From Campylobacter fetus subsp. fetus (GTDB lineage Bacteria; Campylobacterota; Campylobacteria; Campylobacterales; Campylobacteraceae): 64,000 nucleotides of DNA. Position numbers and translations under genes: made by a program. Within the stretch, counting starts at the first letter, position 1. Every line of letters begins with the position of its first letter. Below are positions 41,933 through 51,305 of this stretch, piece by piece. The notes below the pieces were generated by a model. The model saw only the letters and a list, made by a program, of their open reading frames with translations. It was not told the origin of the DNA and searched no databases. The DNA lies in contig NZ_LS483431.1 in NCBI RefSeq assembly GCF_900475935.1, forward strand, positions 1,054,001 to 1,118,000. The letters are read 5' to 3'.

Positions 41933-43866
41933 TTTAAACTTTCATACTCACTCTCATCTATTGCTCTTACACCTAATTCATTTGCTTTTTCTAGCTTACT
42001 TCCGGCTTCATTTCCATATAATACGAAATCCGTTTTTTTAGACACCGAGCTAGATACTTTAGCACCATAACTTTCTAGTTCTGCTTTGAACTCATCTCTA
42101 GAGCGAGACAAAGTACCTGTTATAACTACTGTTTTTCCTGAAAATATATTTGTTTTTAACTCTAAATTTTGCATTTTTGGAGTGATAAATTCTAAAAGTT
42201 CTTTTATTTTTTCTAAATTTACTCTCATAAACTCAAGATAACTAAGAGCCATAGCTTCACCAAATCCGTCTAAAGCTAAAAGCTCTTCAAGAGTTAATTC
42301 AAGCCACCTATCTCCATAATTATTTGCTATTTTTTTAGCGGCAACTTCGCCTATATGTTCGATGCCTAAAGACGCTATAAATTTATCTAAATTTGGAGTT
42401 TTAGAGTTATTAATAGCCGATAATAAATTTGAAATTTTTTTAGTTTTAAATCCCTCAAGACCTATAAAACTAAGCTCATCAAGCCTATAAATATCAGCGA
42501 TATCTTTAATAATATTTTTTTGATATAAAAGCTCTACTATAGCATCACCAAGACCGTCTATATTCATACATTTTTTAGATGCGAAATAGATAATAGAACT
42601 CACGACTCTAGCTTTGCAAGTTAGATTTTGACACTTTATAAAAACACCTTCGTCTAAAAGCTCGTTTCCGCATTCAGGGCAAATTTTCGGGCGAATTATC
42701 TCACTTTGACTACCGTCTCTTCTATCTTTAAATACTCCAGTAATCTTAGGTATGACATCTCCGCTTCTTATCACGGTAACAAAGTCATTTTTCATTAAAT
42801 TTAATCTATCTATCTCATCAAAATTATGAAGCGTGACATTTTTTATAAACGCACCGTCTATCAAAACTCCATCAAGCAATCCCACTGGAGTTACGACTCC
42901 TGTTCTTCCTACTTGCAGCAATATATCTATCAATCTTGCAGTCTTTTCAGTGGCAGGAAATTTATAAGCTACCATAAATTTTGGAAATTTAACGGTATAA
43001 CCAAGCTGATTAGCTTTTGATAAATCATTTACTCGTATTACCATTCCGTCCATCAAAATAGGCTTAAGCTCTCTTACACTTAAAAGCTCTTTATAAGCAA
43101 TTTTTAACTCGTCGATACCTCTGATCACTTTACAAAAATTATCATGTAAAAAACCAAGACTTCTTACAAAATCCATAATCTGAGAATGTTTATTAAATTT
43201 CAAAGAGTTCTCTCCGACTCCCCATGGATAAAACTTAAGTTTTCTCTGTTTTACTATACCATTATCAAGCTGTCTAAGGCTTCCGGCTGCTGCGTTTCTC
43301 GGATTTGCTAAAGGCGGTTCTGAATTTTTGCTACGCTCAATATTTATCAATTCAAAATCATCTTTTGTTATGACGACTTCGCCTCTTATTTCTATTTTAT
43401 CTTTATAGTCTATTTGCAACGGTACTGAGCTTATGACCTTTGCATTGTTCGTGACGTCTTCTCCAACGCTTCCATCGCCTCTTGTAGCAGCGCTTATAAG
43501 ATTTCCGTTTTCATAAAGTAAATTTAAACTAGCTCCATCAAATTTAGGTTCGGCAAAAAACTCGCAATCCGTTTTATCTCCTCTAGAAATCCAAGCAACA
43601 AGCTCGCTATCACTAAATATATCCTCCATGGACCACATTTTTTCTATATGAGATATCTTCTTAAACTCATCTAAAATCTCTCCACCGATTCTATTTGTAG
43701 GAGAGTAAGAGAGTTTTAAATCCGGATTTTCTTTTTCAAACTGAACTACGGCGTTATAAAGCTTGTCATACTCATCATCTGACGCCATCGGAGAATCATC
43801 GGTATAATAAGCCTTTGCCCATAAATTTAAACTATCGACTGCTTTTAAATAATCATTTTTATCCAT
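41929..43866 (-). CDS. ligA: NAD-dependent DNA ligase LigA
   Basis: A 645-residue ligase. The adenylation motif KFDG is in FAEPKFDGASLNLLY (about 105-120). An OB fold follows, then a zinc finger (CPECGNELLDEG and CQNLTCKAR), helix-hairpin-helix repeats, and a C-terminal BRCT domain (FSGKTVVITGTLSRSRDEF). It seals nicks in replication and repair. Cotranscribed with folP (1-nt gap) and tlyA. Confidence 0.96.
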   Translation of the reverse strand: MDKNDYLKAVDSLNLWAKAYYTDDSPMASDDEYDKLYNAVVQFEKENPDLKLSYSPTNRIGGEILDEFKKISHIEKMWSMEDIFSDSELVAWISRGDKTDCEFFAEPKFDGASLNLLYENGNLISAATRGDGSVGEDVTNNAKVISSVPLQIDYKDKIEIRGEVVITKDDFELINIERSKNSEPPLANPRNAAAGSLRQLDNGIVKQRKLKFYPWGVGENSLKFNKHSQIMDFVRSLGFLHDNFCKVIRGIDELKIAYKELLSVRELKPILMDGMVIRVNDLSKANQLGYTVKFPKFMVAYKFPATEKTARLIDILLQVGRTGVVTPVGLLDGVLIDGAFIKNVTLHNFDEIDRLNLMKNDFVTVIRSGDVIPKITGVFKDRRDGSQSEIIRPKICPECGNELLDEGVFIKCQNLTCKARVVSSIIYFASKKCMNIDGLGDAIVELLYQKNIIKDIADIYRLDELSFIGLEGFKTKKISNLLSAINNSKTPNLDKFIASLGIEHIGEVAAKKIANNYGDRWLELTLEELLALDGFGEAMALSYLEFMRVNLEKIKELLEFITPKMQNLELKTNIFSGKTVVITGTLSRSRDEFKAELESYGAKVSSSVSKKTDFVLYGNEAGSKLEKANELGVRAIDESEYESLK

Positions 43867-45009
43867 CTAACCCTCAATATCTAAATCTCTATAAGCAAGC
43901 GCTAATTTAAACATCTGCGCATGTTCGCCAACATCATGAACGCGCACTATACTAGCTCCGTTATAAAACGCATTAAGATGCAAAAATAGCGTTCCGGCTA
44001 ATCTCTGCTCAACGCTGCTCTTAGAGTAAAAATCAATAACCGATTTCCTGCTAGCTCCGACAAAAAGAGGATAACCAAAATGCAAGAAATGCTCCAAATG
44101 CTTTATCAAAATCATATTATCTCTAGGCGTTTTTCCAAATCCTATTCCAACATCAAGATATATATCTTTTGCTCCCAAACTTTCTAAAATTTCCAGCTTT
44201 TTACTGAAAAAATCATCAACTTCACTTAAAATTTCACAGTCGCAAACATTTTGTTGCATAGTTTGCGGATCGCCTTTTTTATGCATAAGACAATAACTAG
44301 CGCCAAATTCCTTTGCAAGCGTGGCTAACGAACAGTCTGCACTTATATCGTTTATCATACTAAATCCACGCTCCAAAGCGTACCTAAGACACTTTTCATC
44401 AAAACTATCGAGACTCAACTTTACCTTTTCGTGCAATTTATTTGAATAAATTTCATCTATAACCGGCTTAACTCTATTAAATTCATGTTCGCTACCTATG
44501 TATTGACTTCCTGGACGAGAACTTACCATACCGATATCAACATAGCTGGCGCCATCATTTATCATTTTTTCTATCTTAAAAACAGCCTCATGTATATTTG
44601 TTCTACTACTCGGATTAAAACTATCTTCATTAAAATTTAAAACACCCATAATAAGAGGATTATCCGGTTTTCTGAACTCTTTTGAGATAAATTTAGCTAA
44701 AGTTTTCAGTCCAAAATCTTGCATTAACTCTTTTTTAGCTAAATAAGAAATTTGCTTATCATTTGCTATAAGAAGTGCATTTTCAAGTTCATCTCCGCCT
44801 AAAACCGTTTCTTTTGAACTAACCAACTCGGCACCTATACTCAAAGCGTCTTGTTTTAAGATATTTGCTGCGGCTCTTTTTATATCTTTTATATAAAAAA
44901 AATTCAAATGGCTCTTTTGTTTCATGATATTTAGCCCTGCCTTTTGAGGCTTTATGGTATAGCAAATACTTTCAAATCCACTATTTGCATCTATCTTAAA
45001 AACTCTCAT
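43867..45009 (-). CDS. folP: Dihydropteroate synthase, epsilonproteobacterial long form
   Basis: A 380-residue DHPS. The catalytic TIM barrel starts near residue 116 (PLIMGVLNFNEDSFNP), with YVDIGMVSSRPGSQ, INDISADCS and GASRKSVIDF. The first 115 residues form an additional N-terminal domain that most bacterial DHPS do not have; this is the known epsilonproteobacterial form. It joins p-aminobenzoate and pterin pyrophosphate; the target of sulfonamides. Overlaps holB by 4 nt. Confidence 0.93.
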   Translation of the reverse strand: MRVFKIDANSGFESICYTIKPQKAGLNIMKQKSHLNFFYIKDIKRAAANILKQDALSIGAELVSSKETVLGGDELENALLIANDKQISYLAKKELMQDFGLKTLAKFISKEFRKPDNPLIMGVLNFNEDSFNPSSRTNIHEAVFKIEKMINDGASYVDIGMVSSRPGSQYIGSEHEFNRVKPVIDEIYSNKLHEKVKLSLDSFDEKCLRYALERGFSMINDISADCSLATLAKEFGASYCLMHKKGDPQTMQQNVCDCEILSEVDDFFSKKLEILESLGAKDIYLDVGIGFGKTPRDNMILIKHLEHFLHFGYPLFVGASRKSVIDFYSKSSVEQRLAGTLFLHLNAFYNGASIVRVHDVGEHAQMFKLALAYRDLDIEG

Positions 45010-45623
45010 CGCATCCTTTGCATAATCAGTAATAAAAGCGGCGTTAAAACTTGAGTCGATTTTGCATTTAGATCAACTAAACGGTAAATTTTATAAAAAT
45101 ATCTATAATCCTCAACACTAAAAGAAGCTCCAGAATCGATAGCTTCGCAAACTATCGACTTTACTAAGTTTAGCAAAGAAGTTTTATTTAGTTTATCGAC
45201 TTTTTCTAAAGATATACTTTGTTCTATAAAATTATATATATCTTTAAGCTCTAGTTTTTTTAAATTTAAACCAGTAGCCGCTCTTTGTAAATTTAATTTT
45301 CTATTTTCTATCATAAGTCTTGAACGAATAGTAGGCAAAAGACTATTTTTAGACGGCGCTACAAGGATAAAAATGCTATTTTTTGGAGGTTCTTCTAGTA
45401 TCTTTAGAAGTGCATTTTGCGGCTCAATCCCAAATTTAAAAGCCATTATCACTATAACTTTTTCTTCTATCTCAGCTATATAAGCTTCATTTATAATCTC
45501 TTTTGCATCATCGACCAAAAAATTATCATATTCAAAAATACGTAAAAAATTAGGCTTAATATCTCTTATAAGCTCATCTTTAACGCTACTAAAATCGCTT
45601 GAGATTATGATTTTACTATGCAA
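45006..45623 (-). CDS. holB: DNA polymerase III subunit delta'
   Basis: A 205-residue protein, short compared with E. coli delta' (334) but of the usual epsilonproteobacterial length. IIVMAFKFGIEPQNALLKILEEPPKNSIFILVA and LLPTIRSRLMIENR are the marks of the clamp-loader AAA+ module (sensor 1 region SRLM). It has no Walker A, as usual for delta'. It sits between hobA and folP, as in C. jejuni and H. pylori (HP1230-HP1232, from memory). Confidence 0.85.
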   Translation of the reverse strand: MHSKIIISSDFSSVKDELIRDIKPNFLRIFEYDNFLVDDAKEIINEAYIAEIEEKVIVIMAFKFGIEPQNALLKILEEPPKNSIFILVAPSKNSLLPTIRSRLMIENRKLNLQRAATGLNLKKLELKDIYNFIEQSISLEKVDKLNKTSLLNLVKSIVCEAIDSGASFSVEDYRYFYKIYRLVDLNAKSTQVLTPLLLLIMQRMR

Positions 45624-45631
45624 AACTTCTC

Positions 45632-46174
45632 CTATAAACTTACTTTACCAAACAAAACAGCATCTATACTTTTATTAAAAAGTCTAAATAAAGATAGAAG
45701 TTTAATATCAAGCAAATCATCATTCGAGCTTAGATAAAAGCTATTTTGCGCTTGCTCATCAAAAAGCCACATATAGCTATCATCCTTGCTTTTTGCTATC
45801 AAAGATAATTTTGAACTTGACTTTCCTACATAAAAATATATAAATCCATTTGGAAAAGCGATACTTAACATATCTTCTAAAAGACTTATCTCCTCTTTAG
45901 AGTTTATCTCATTAAATGACGGATAAAGCGATTTTAAAGATACAAAAGGAAGTATCGGCCTAGCATTATCTCTACGATTAATATTTCTTAAAAAATAGCT
46001 CTCGAACCAATCTCTTTCCTCATCGCTAATAACTATAAATGTAACGCCTTCAAATAGATATTTTACTCTAGAAGCAAGCAGTGGAGCCCACTCCACGCGT
46101 CTTTCTTCCATCCAGCTCATAAGAGAGCCTTCATCTCTTATAGCTTCTAAGCTCCACTTGATAAAATCAGTCAT
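45632..46174 (-). CDS. hobA: DnaA-interacting replication initiation factor HobA
   Basis: A 180-residue protein of the HobA/DiaA type found only in epsilonproteobacteria. WMEERRVEWAPLLASRV near the N-terminus and FPNGFIYFYVGKSSSKLSL match the family. HobA tetramers bind DnaA domain I and help it assemble at oriC, like DiaA in E. coli. No origin is seen in this window. It overlaps the lysC stop by 1 nt and belongs to one transcript with holB and folP. Confidence 0.9.
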   Translation of the reverse strand: MTDFIKWSLEAIRDEGSLMSWMEERRVEWAPLLASRVKYLFEGVTFIVISDEERDWFESYFLRNINRRDNARPILPFVSLKSLYPSFNEINSKEEISLLEDMLSIAFPNGFIYFYVGKSSSKLSLIAKSKDDSYMWLFDEQAQNSFYLSSNDDLLDIKLLSLFRLFNKSIDAVLFGKVSL

Positions 46175-47388
46175 TAGTTATCTAGCTCATAAGCTTTATG
46201 AAGCGCTCTAACTGCTAACTCTCCATATTTTGATGCCACTATCATAGATATTTTTATTTCACTAGTAGAGATCATCTGTATATTTATACTCTCATTAGCC
46301 AAAGTTGAAAAAGCAAGACTTGCTACGCCGCTATGACTTTTCATACCTACTCCGACAACGCTTACCTTTACTACGTCGCTGTCTATTTCAACAGATTTTG
46401 CTACGCCATCTACAACGCTTCTAGCTGCTTCCATCTCATTTTGCGGCACTGTAAAACCGAGACTTGTAGTGCCGTCTTCATGACTCGTGTTTTGAATTAT
46501 CATATCTACATTTATATTTTTTTCAGCAAGTTTCTTAAAAATTCCAGCTGCAACTCCTGGCTTATCGACAACACCGCGCATAGTTACTCTTGCTTGATTT
46601 TTATCCAAAGCGATGCCGCTGATTAATGCTTGTTCCATACTGTTATTTTCCATATTTGCTTCTCCTGTTATTAATGTTCCTTCATTATTATTAAAACTAC
46701 TTCTAGTAACTAAACTTACATTTAATTTTTTAGCTAGCTCAACGCTTCTGTTTTGCAGTACTTTTGCGCCCATACTGGCAAGCTCTAGCATCTCATCATA
46801 ACTAATCTTTTCAAGCTTTTTAGCTTTTGGTTCTATACGAGGATCGGTTGTATATACTCCGTCTACATCGGTATAAATTTCACACAAATCAGCATTCAAA
46901 GCTCCTGCTATAGCAACGGCACTAAGATCACTTCCTCCACGCCCTAAAGTAGTAACGTATCCGTTTGCATCAACGCCTTGAAAACCTGCTAAAACTACGA
47001 TTTTACCCTCGCTTATGGCTTTTTTCATATTTGAATTATCTATACTTATAATTCTAGCTTTTGTATAAGTACTATCAGTAAGTATACCGGCTGCTCTACC
47101 GCTCATAGCTATAGAAGAATACCCTTTTTCATTTAATGCTATAGATAGAAGTGCGCTAGTAACTCTTTCTCCTGAGCTTAATAGCATATCCATATCAGCG
47201 GAGCATGGCTCATTTTTGGTAAAATACTCAGCATATTCAATTAATTTATTAGTCACTCCGCTCATAGCTGAAACTACGACTACTACGTCATTTCCAGCTT
47301 TTTTTGTCTCTATCACCCTTTTTGCTACTTCTTCAATCCTCTCAAGCACACCAACACTTGTTCCGCCGTATTTTTGAACTATAAGCAT
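46174..47388 (-). CDS. lysC: Aspartate kinase
   Basis: A 404-residue aspartokinase. KYGGTSVG (about 6-13) is the kinase loop, with GRGGSDLSAVA (aspartate site) and two C-terminal ACT domains (about 265-404) that bind lysine or threonine for feedback. It makes aspartyl phosphate for lysine, methionine and threonine. thrC and the sugar locus aside, it is the only aspartate-pathway entry gene here. It ends 1 nt into hobA and starts at the rppH stop. Confidence 0.94.
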   Translation of the reverse strand: MLIVQKYGGTSVGVLERIEEVAKRVIETKKAGNDVVVVVSAMSGVTNKLIEYAEYFTKNEPCSADMDMLLSSGERVTSALLSIALNEKGYSSIAMSGRAAGILTDSTYTKARIISIDNSNMKKAISEGKIVVLAGFQGVDANGYVTTLGRGGSDLSAVAIAGALNADLCEIYTDVDGVYTTDPRIEPKAKKLEKISYDEMLELASMGAKVLQNRSVELAKKLNVSLVTRSSFNNNEGTLITGEANMENNSMEQALISGIALDKNQARVTMRGVVDKPGVAAGIFKKLAEKNINVDMIIQNTSHEDGTTSLGFTVPQNEMEAARSVVDGVAKSVEIDSDVVKVSVVGVGMKSHSGVASLAFSTLANESINIQMISTSEIKISMIVASKYGELAVRALHKAYELDN

Positions 47389-47858
47389 TAAATATACCCC
47401 TCCTCTTTAAAATATTTCAGTACCTTATTATATACATTTTTTTTGAAATGATTAACACTTTCTAAAACTTCATTTTGCATAACAAACCTATAATCATTAA
47501 ACTCTGGATTTTTAGTATTTAAGTTTATCTTTGCCATCGGCTTAAGTCTTACTAAAAAATATTTCTGCGTTTGACCATCGTATGGAGCCATTTTTTTAGC
47601 TATATTTTGTGGAAAATCATAACTAAGCCATTCCGGATGTTCACACAAAATCTCAACATCACTAGTGCCTATCTCTTCTCCTAGTTCTCTTAAAAGTGCA
47701 TCTCTTGGGACTTCTCCTTTGTCAATTCCACCTTGAGGAAACTGCCATGCACCGATTATATCATATCTTTGAGCTATAAGAATTTTACACTCAAGCGGAT
47801 AAGTTGGAGATAGGATAACTGCTGCTACATTTGGTCTGTAGTTTTTCTCTTTATCCAT
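47388..47858 (-). CDS. rppH: RNA pyrophosphohydrolase (Nudix)
   Basis: A 156-residue Nudix hydrolase. The Nudix box is GGIDKGEVPRDALLRELGEEIG (about 43-64), keeping G-x5-E-x7-R-E-x2-E-E-x-G. The N-terminus (RPNVAAVILSPTYPLECKILIAQR) is RppH/NudH-like. It removes pyrophosphate from 5' ends of mRNA, starting decay, and may act on dinucleoside polyphosphates. The stop overlaps the lysC start by 1 nt. It heads the minus-strand block, divergent from hemW. Confidence 0.9.
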   Translation of the reverse strand: MDKEKNYRPNVAAVILSPTYPLECKILIAQRYDIIGAWQFPQGGIDKGEVPRDALLRELGEEIGTSDVEILCEHPEWLSYDFPQNIAKKMAPYDGQTQKYFLVRLKPMAKINLNTKNPEFNDYRFVMQNEVLESVNHFKKNVYNKVLKYFKEEGYI

Positions 47859-47973
47859 TTTTTTTCCTAAAATTTTAAAAAAAATGCTACCCTAAAAGCG
47901 TTTAAAGTTTAATAAATAAAAGAGTTTTAAGAGATATTTTTATACAATTTTTCTTTTTAATGAAAGAGGAACT

Positions 47974-49014
47974 TTGCAAATCTACATACATATACCATTT
48001 TGCGAATCAAAATGCCCTTACTGCGCTTTTGGTTCTCACAGCGATAAATTTAGTTTAACAAAGCGCTATTTTAGTGCGCTTAAAAGTGAAATAAAAGAAT
48101 CTATTTTAAATTTAAATAAAAAAATAAGTACGATTTTTATAGGCGGCGGTACGCCTAGTAGTGTCGAGGCTGGATTTTATTCGGATATTTTTGAAATTAT
48201 AAAACCGAAACTTGCTAAAAACTGTGAAATAACAACCGAAGCAAACCCGAACTCAGCAAGCTTAAAATGGCTTTTGGAAATGAGAGAGCTTGGAGTAAAT
48301 AGAGTAAGTTTCGGAGCTCAAAGTTTCAATGAAAAAAAGCTTAAGCTACTTGGTAGAATCCATTCAAAAAACGGTATTTCAAAAGCTGTGCAAAACGCTA
48401 AAATAGCTAAATTTAACAACATAAATATAGATCTAATGTACGGAACAAAACTTGATACGAAAAAACTTCTTTTAACCGAAGTTGAAAATATTTTTAACCT
48501 AAATATATCTCACGTTTCAGCATATTCTTTAATGCTAGAGGAAAATACTCCGTTTTTTGAACGTATAAATCTCAAAAAAGACAGTCCTGCATTAGCTAAA
48601 TTTATGATACAAGAGTTGGAAAATATAGGTCACAAACAGTATGAAATATCAAATTTCGGAAAACCTTGCTTGCACAATATAGGTTACTGGAAGCAAAAAG
48701 ATTATCTTGGATTTGGAGCTTACGCAGTAGGAACTATAGGAGAAAAACGATTTTATTCTACACCGAATTTAGAAGCTTACATCAAAAATCCGCTCGAAAA
48801 ATCCGTAGAGAATTTAAGTAAAAACGATAAATTAAATGAGCATATTTTTCTTGGTCTTAGAAGTATAGTCGGAGTTAAAATTTCAAATTTAAATGATTTA
48901 CAACTCCAAAAAGCAAATATTTTAGCTAAGAAAAATAGAATTTACATAAAAAATGGACGCATTTTTAATAAAAACTTCTTACTTAGTGATGAAATTTATT
49001 TATTCTTAACCTAG
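47974..49014 (+). CDS. hemW: HemW-type radical SAM protein
   Basis: A 346-residue radical SAM protein. CESKCPYCAF (C-x3-C-x2-C, about 10-19) binds the 4Fe-4S cluster; GGGTPSSVE binds SAM; GFGAYAVGT is a mark of HemW. HemW is a heme chaperone, not an oxygen-independent coproporphyrinogen oxidase, although it is often annotated as HemN. The start is TTG at 47974 with GAGGAA before it. The gene lies divergent from rppH, as in C. jejuni (Cj0580c/Cj0581, from memory). Confidence 0.88.
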   Translation: MQIYIHIPFCESKCPYCAFGSHSDKFSLTKRYFSALKSEIKESILNLNKKISTIFIGGGTPSSVEAGFYSDIFEIIKPKLAKNCEITTEANPNSASLKWLLEMRELGVNRVSFGAQSFNEKKLKLLGRIHSKNGISKAVQNAKIAKFNNINIDLMYGTKLDTKKLLLTEVENIFNLNISHVSAYSLMLEENTPFFERINLKKDSPALAKFMIQELENIGHKQYEISNFGKPCLHNIGYWKQKDYLGFGAYAVGTIGEKRFYSTPNLEAYIKNPLEKSVENLSKNDKLNEHIFLGLRSIVGVKISNLNDLQLQKANILAKKNRIYIKNGRIFNKNFLLSDEIYLFLT

Positions 49015-49069
49015 CAATTAGAAAAAAGATTGTAAAATGTTATATAAAAATCTATAATTAGGAACATCT

Positions 49070-49525
49070 ATGTTTGGAATGAGCCTGCCAGAAATAATCA
49101 TAATAGCGGTTATTGCGGTTATTTTTTTAGGTCCTGATAAATTGCCCGATGCTATGGTAAAAATAGCTAAGTTTTTCAAACTCTTTAAGCAGACTGTAAA
49201 TAGCGCAAAGAGTACATTTGAGCAAGAAGTTAAGATAGCCGAACTCAAAGAAGATGCAAAAAAATACAAAGAAAATATAACAAACGCAGCTAGCAGTGTG
49301 CGTAAAAAGCTGACTTTTGAAGAGCTTGATGAGCTAAAAAGTACGGTTAGCGGCACAAAAAACAGCATAAACGAGAGTTTAGCAGATATCAAAAAAGAGA
49401 TAACTAAAGATCCTTTAACACTGTTAAATAATGATCCATTAAATAACGAAACTTTAAATGAACAGCCGAGCAAACCATCACCAAATTTAAATTTAGAAAA
49501 TAAAGAAATAAAAAAAGAGGCATAA
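49070..49525 (+). CDS. tatB: Twin-arginine translocase subunit TatB
   Basis: A 151-residue protein with one N-terminal membrane helix (MFGMSLPEIIIIAVIAVIFLG, with the Glu of the family), a hinge (PDKLPDAM), an amphipathic helix, and a long charged cytoplasmic tail with low complexity. TatB and TatC form the receptor for folded proteins with twin-arginine signals. It overlaps tatC by 1 nt. tatA is not in this window. Confidence 0.92.
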   Translation: MFGMSLPEIIIIAVIAVIFLGPDKLPDAMVKIAKFFKLFKQTVNSAKSTFEQEVKIAELKEDAKKYKENITNAASSVRKKLTFEELDELKSTVSGTKNSINESLADIKKEITKDPLTLLNNDPLNNETLNEQPSKPSPNLNLENKEIKKEA

Positions 49526-50280
49526 TGTTTGAAGATTTAAGACCACATTTAATAGAACTTAGAAAGCGACTTATCATCAGTGCATTTGCTATTATAGTAT
49601 GTTTTGTAGTATGTTTTAACTTCTGGAATCCGATCTTGGCTTATATGAGCGCTCCTTTAAAAGCGGTATTGCCAGATGGAAGTAATATAATCTTCACTCA
49701 AGTTGCGGAGCCATTTTTCACCGCTATGAAAGTTGCATTTTTTGCCGGACTTTTATTAGCATTGCCAGTAATATTTTGGCAATTTTGGCTATTTGTGGCA
49801 CCAGGACTTTATGAAAATGAGAAAAAATACGTTATTCCGTTTGTTATAAGCGCTACTTTTATGTTTTTAGTAGGAGCTGCTTTTTGTTACTATTTTGTAG
49901 TTCCGGTGGGATTTCATTTTCTTATAAATTTTGGCGGAGAGCTTTTTCAAGCGCTTCCTAGCATAGGAGACTACGTAGGATTTTTTACGAAACTAATAGT
50001 AGCTTTCGGTATAAGCTTTGAACTTCCAGTTGTTACATTTTTTTTAGCAAAGCTAGGCATGATCGATGATAAAGCGCTAAAAGGATTTTTTAGATATGCG
50101 GTAGTAATTATATTTATATTTGCTGCTATTATGACTCCCCCTGATGTACTTAGTCAATTTTTACTAGCTATTCCGCTTATAGCGTTATATGCTCTTTCTA
50201 TATTTATAGCAAAAATGGTAAATCCGGCAAAAAAAGATGAAGAAGAAGATATGCAAGAAAATCGAGAAGAAGAGCAATGA
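49525..50280 (+). CDS. tatC: Twin-arginine translocase subunit TatC
   Basis: A 251-residue membrane protein with six helices and the conserved HLIELRKRL (near residue 8) and PVIFWQFWLFVAPGLYENEKK segments, which bind the signal peptide. C-terminal tail charged. It is in the same operon as tatB (1-nt overlap) and queA (4-nt overlap). Confidence 0.95.
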   Translation: MFEDLRPHLIELRKRLIISAFAIIVCFVVCFNFWNPILAYMSAPLKAVLPDGSNIIFTQVAEPFFTAMKVAFFAGLLLALPVIFWQFWLFVAPGLYENEKKYVIPFVISATFMFLVGAAFCYYFVVPVGFHFLINFGGELFQALPSIGDYVGFFTKLIVAFGISFELPVVTFFLAKLGMIDDKALKGFFRYAVVIIFIFAAIMTPPDVLSQFLLAIPLIALYALSIFIAKMVNPAKKDEEEDMQENREEEQ

Positions 50281-51296
50281 GCGATATATTCAGCCTTTCA
50301 AGTTATGATTATAAACTTCCTCAAGATCTTATAGCCGCCGCTCCGACTATGCCAAAAGAAGAAGCAAGACTTTTGGTTTATGATAGACAAAAAGATAGCG
50401 TATGTCATCTTAAATTTAAAAATCTAAGCGAAATTTTACCCGAATGTGCAATAATTTTTAATGATACAAAGGTAATAAAAGCTAGAATTTACGGTCGTAA
50501 AGATAGCGGTGCAGAAATACAAATGCTTTTAAATCAGCCGCTTCAAAACTCACTTTTTAGCTGTTATATAAGAGGTAAAGTAAAGGTTGGAACTAAACTT
50601 AAATTTGATCTTGGAGTTGAAGCTGAAGTTTTAGAACTAAAAGACGACTCTAGCCGTATAGTAAAATTTAAAAAAAATGAGCAAATTTTAAATACAAGTG
50701 AAATTTATAATATCTTATCTCATATAGGTCACGTGCCGCTTCCTCCGTATATAAAAAGAGAAGATACTCCCGATGATGAGATCTGGTATCAAAGCATATT
50801 TGCTAAAAATGAAGGCGCTGTCGCAGCTCCAACCGCAAGCTTACATTTTAACGATCAAATGCTTGATGATCTAAACAAAACTCATGATATCTCATATATC
50901 ACTCTACACGTAGGCGCAGGTACGTTTAAAGGAGTTGAGCACTGCGATATAAGAGAGCATAAAATGCACAGCGAATTTTACTGTATATCCAAAAAAGCAA
51001 AAAACATTATAGATTCAGATATAAAGCTTCTAGGAGTCGGAACTACTGTTACTAGATGCATCGAGTACTACTATAGAACCAAACAGCCAAAAGGATTTTG
51101 CGATCTATTTTTACATCCTGACAACAAGCCTTTGAGACAGGATTTTTTACTTACAAACTTTCATCTACCGAAATCAACACTGATAATGCTCGTAGCAAGT
51201 TTTATAGGACTTGAAAAAACGATGGAAATTTATAAACAAGCCGTAGAAAATAGATATAAATTTTACTCTTATGGCGACGGTATGCTTATAATTTAG
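50277..51296 (+). CDS. queA: S-adenosylmethionine:tRNA ribosyltransferase-isomerase
   Basis: A 339-residue QueA: SSYDYKLPQDLIAAAP at the start, FNDTKVIKARIYG, GAVAAPTASLHF, THDISYITLHVGAGTFKGV. It adds epoxycyclopentane from SAM to 7-aminomethyl-7-deazaguanine in tRNA (queuosine pathway). It overlaps tatC by 4 nt; from memory tatC-queA is also conserved in C. jejuni (Cj0578c-Cj0577c). Confidence 0.95.
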   Translation: MSDIFSLSSYDYKLPQDLIAAAPTMPKEEARLLVYDRQKDSVCHLKFKNLSEILPECAIIFNDTKVIKARIYGRKDSGAEIQMLLNQPLQNSLFSCYIRGKVKVGTKLKFDLGVEAEVLELKDDSSRIVKFKKNEQILNTSEIYNILSHIGHVPLPPYIKREDTPDDEIWYQSIFAKNEGAVAAPTASLHFNDQMLDDLNKTHDISYITLHVGAGTFKGVEHCDIREHKMHSEFYCISKKAKNIIDSDIKLLGVGTTVTRCIEYYYRTKQPKGFCDLFLHPDNKPLRQDFLLTNFHLPKSTLIMLVASFIGLEKTMEIYKQAVENRYKFYSYGDGMLII

Positions 51297-51305
51297 GAGA
51301 TATTT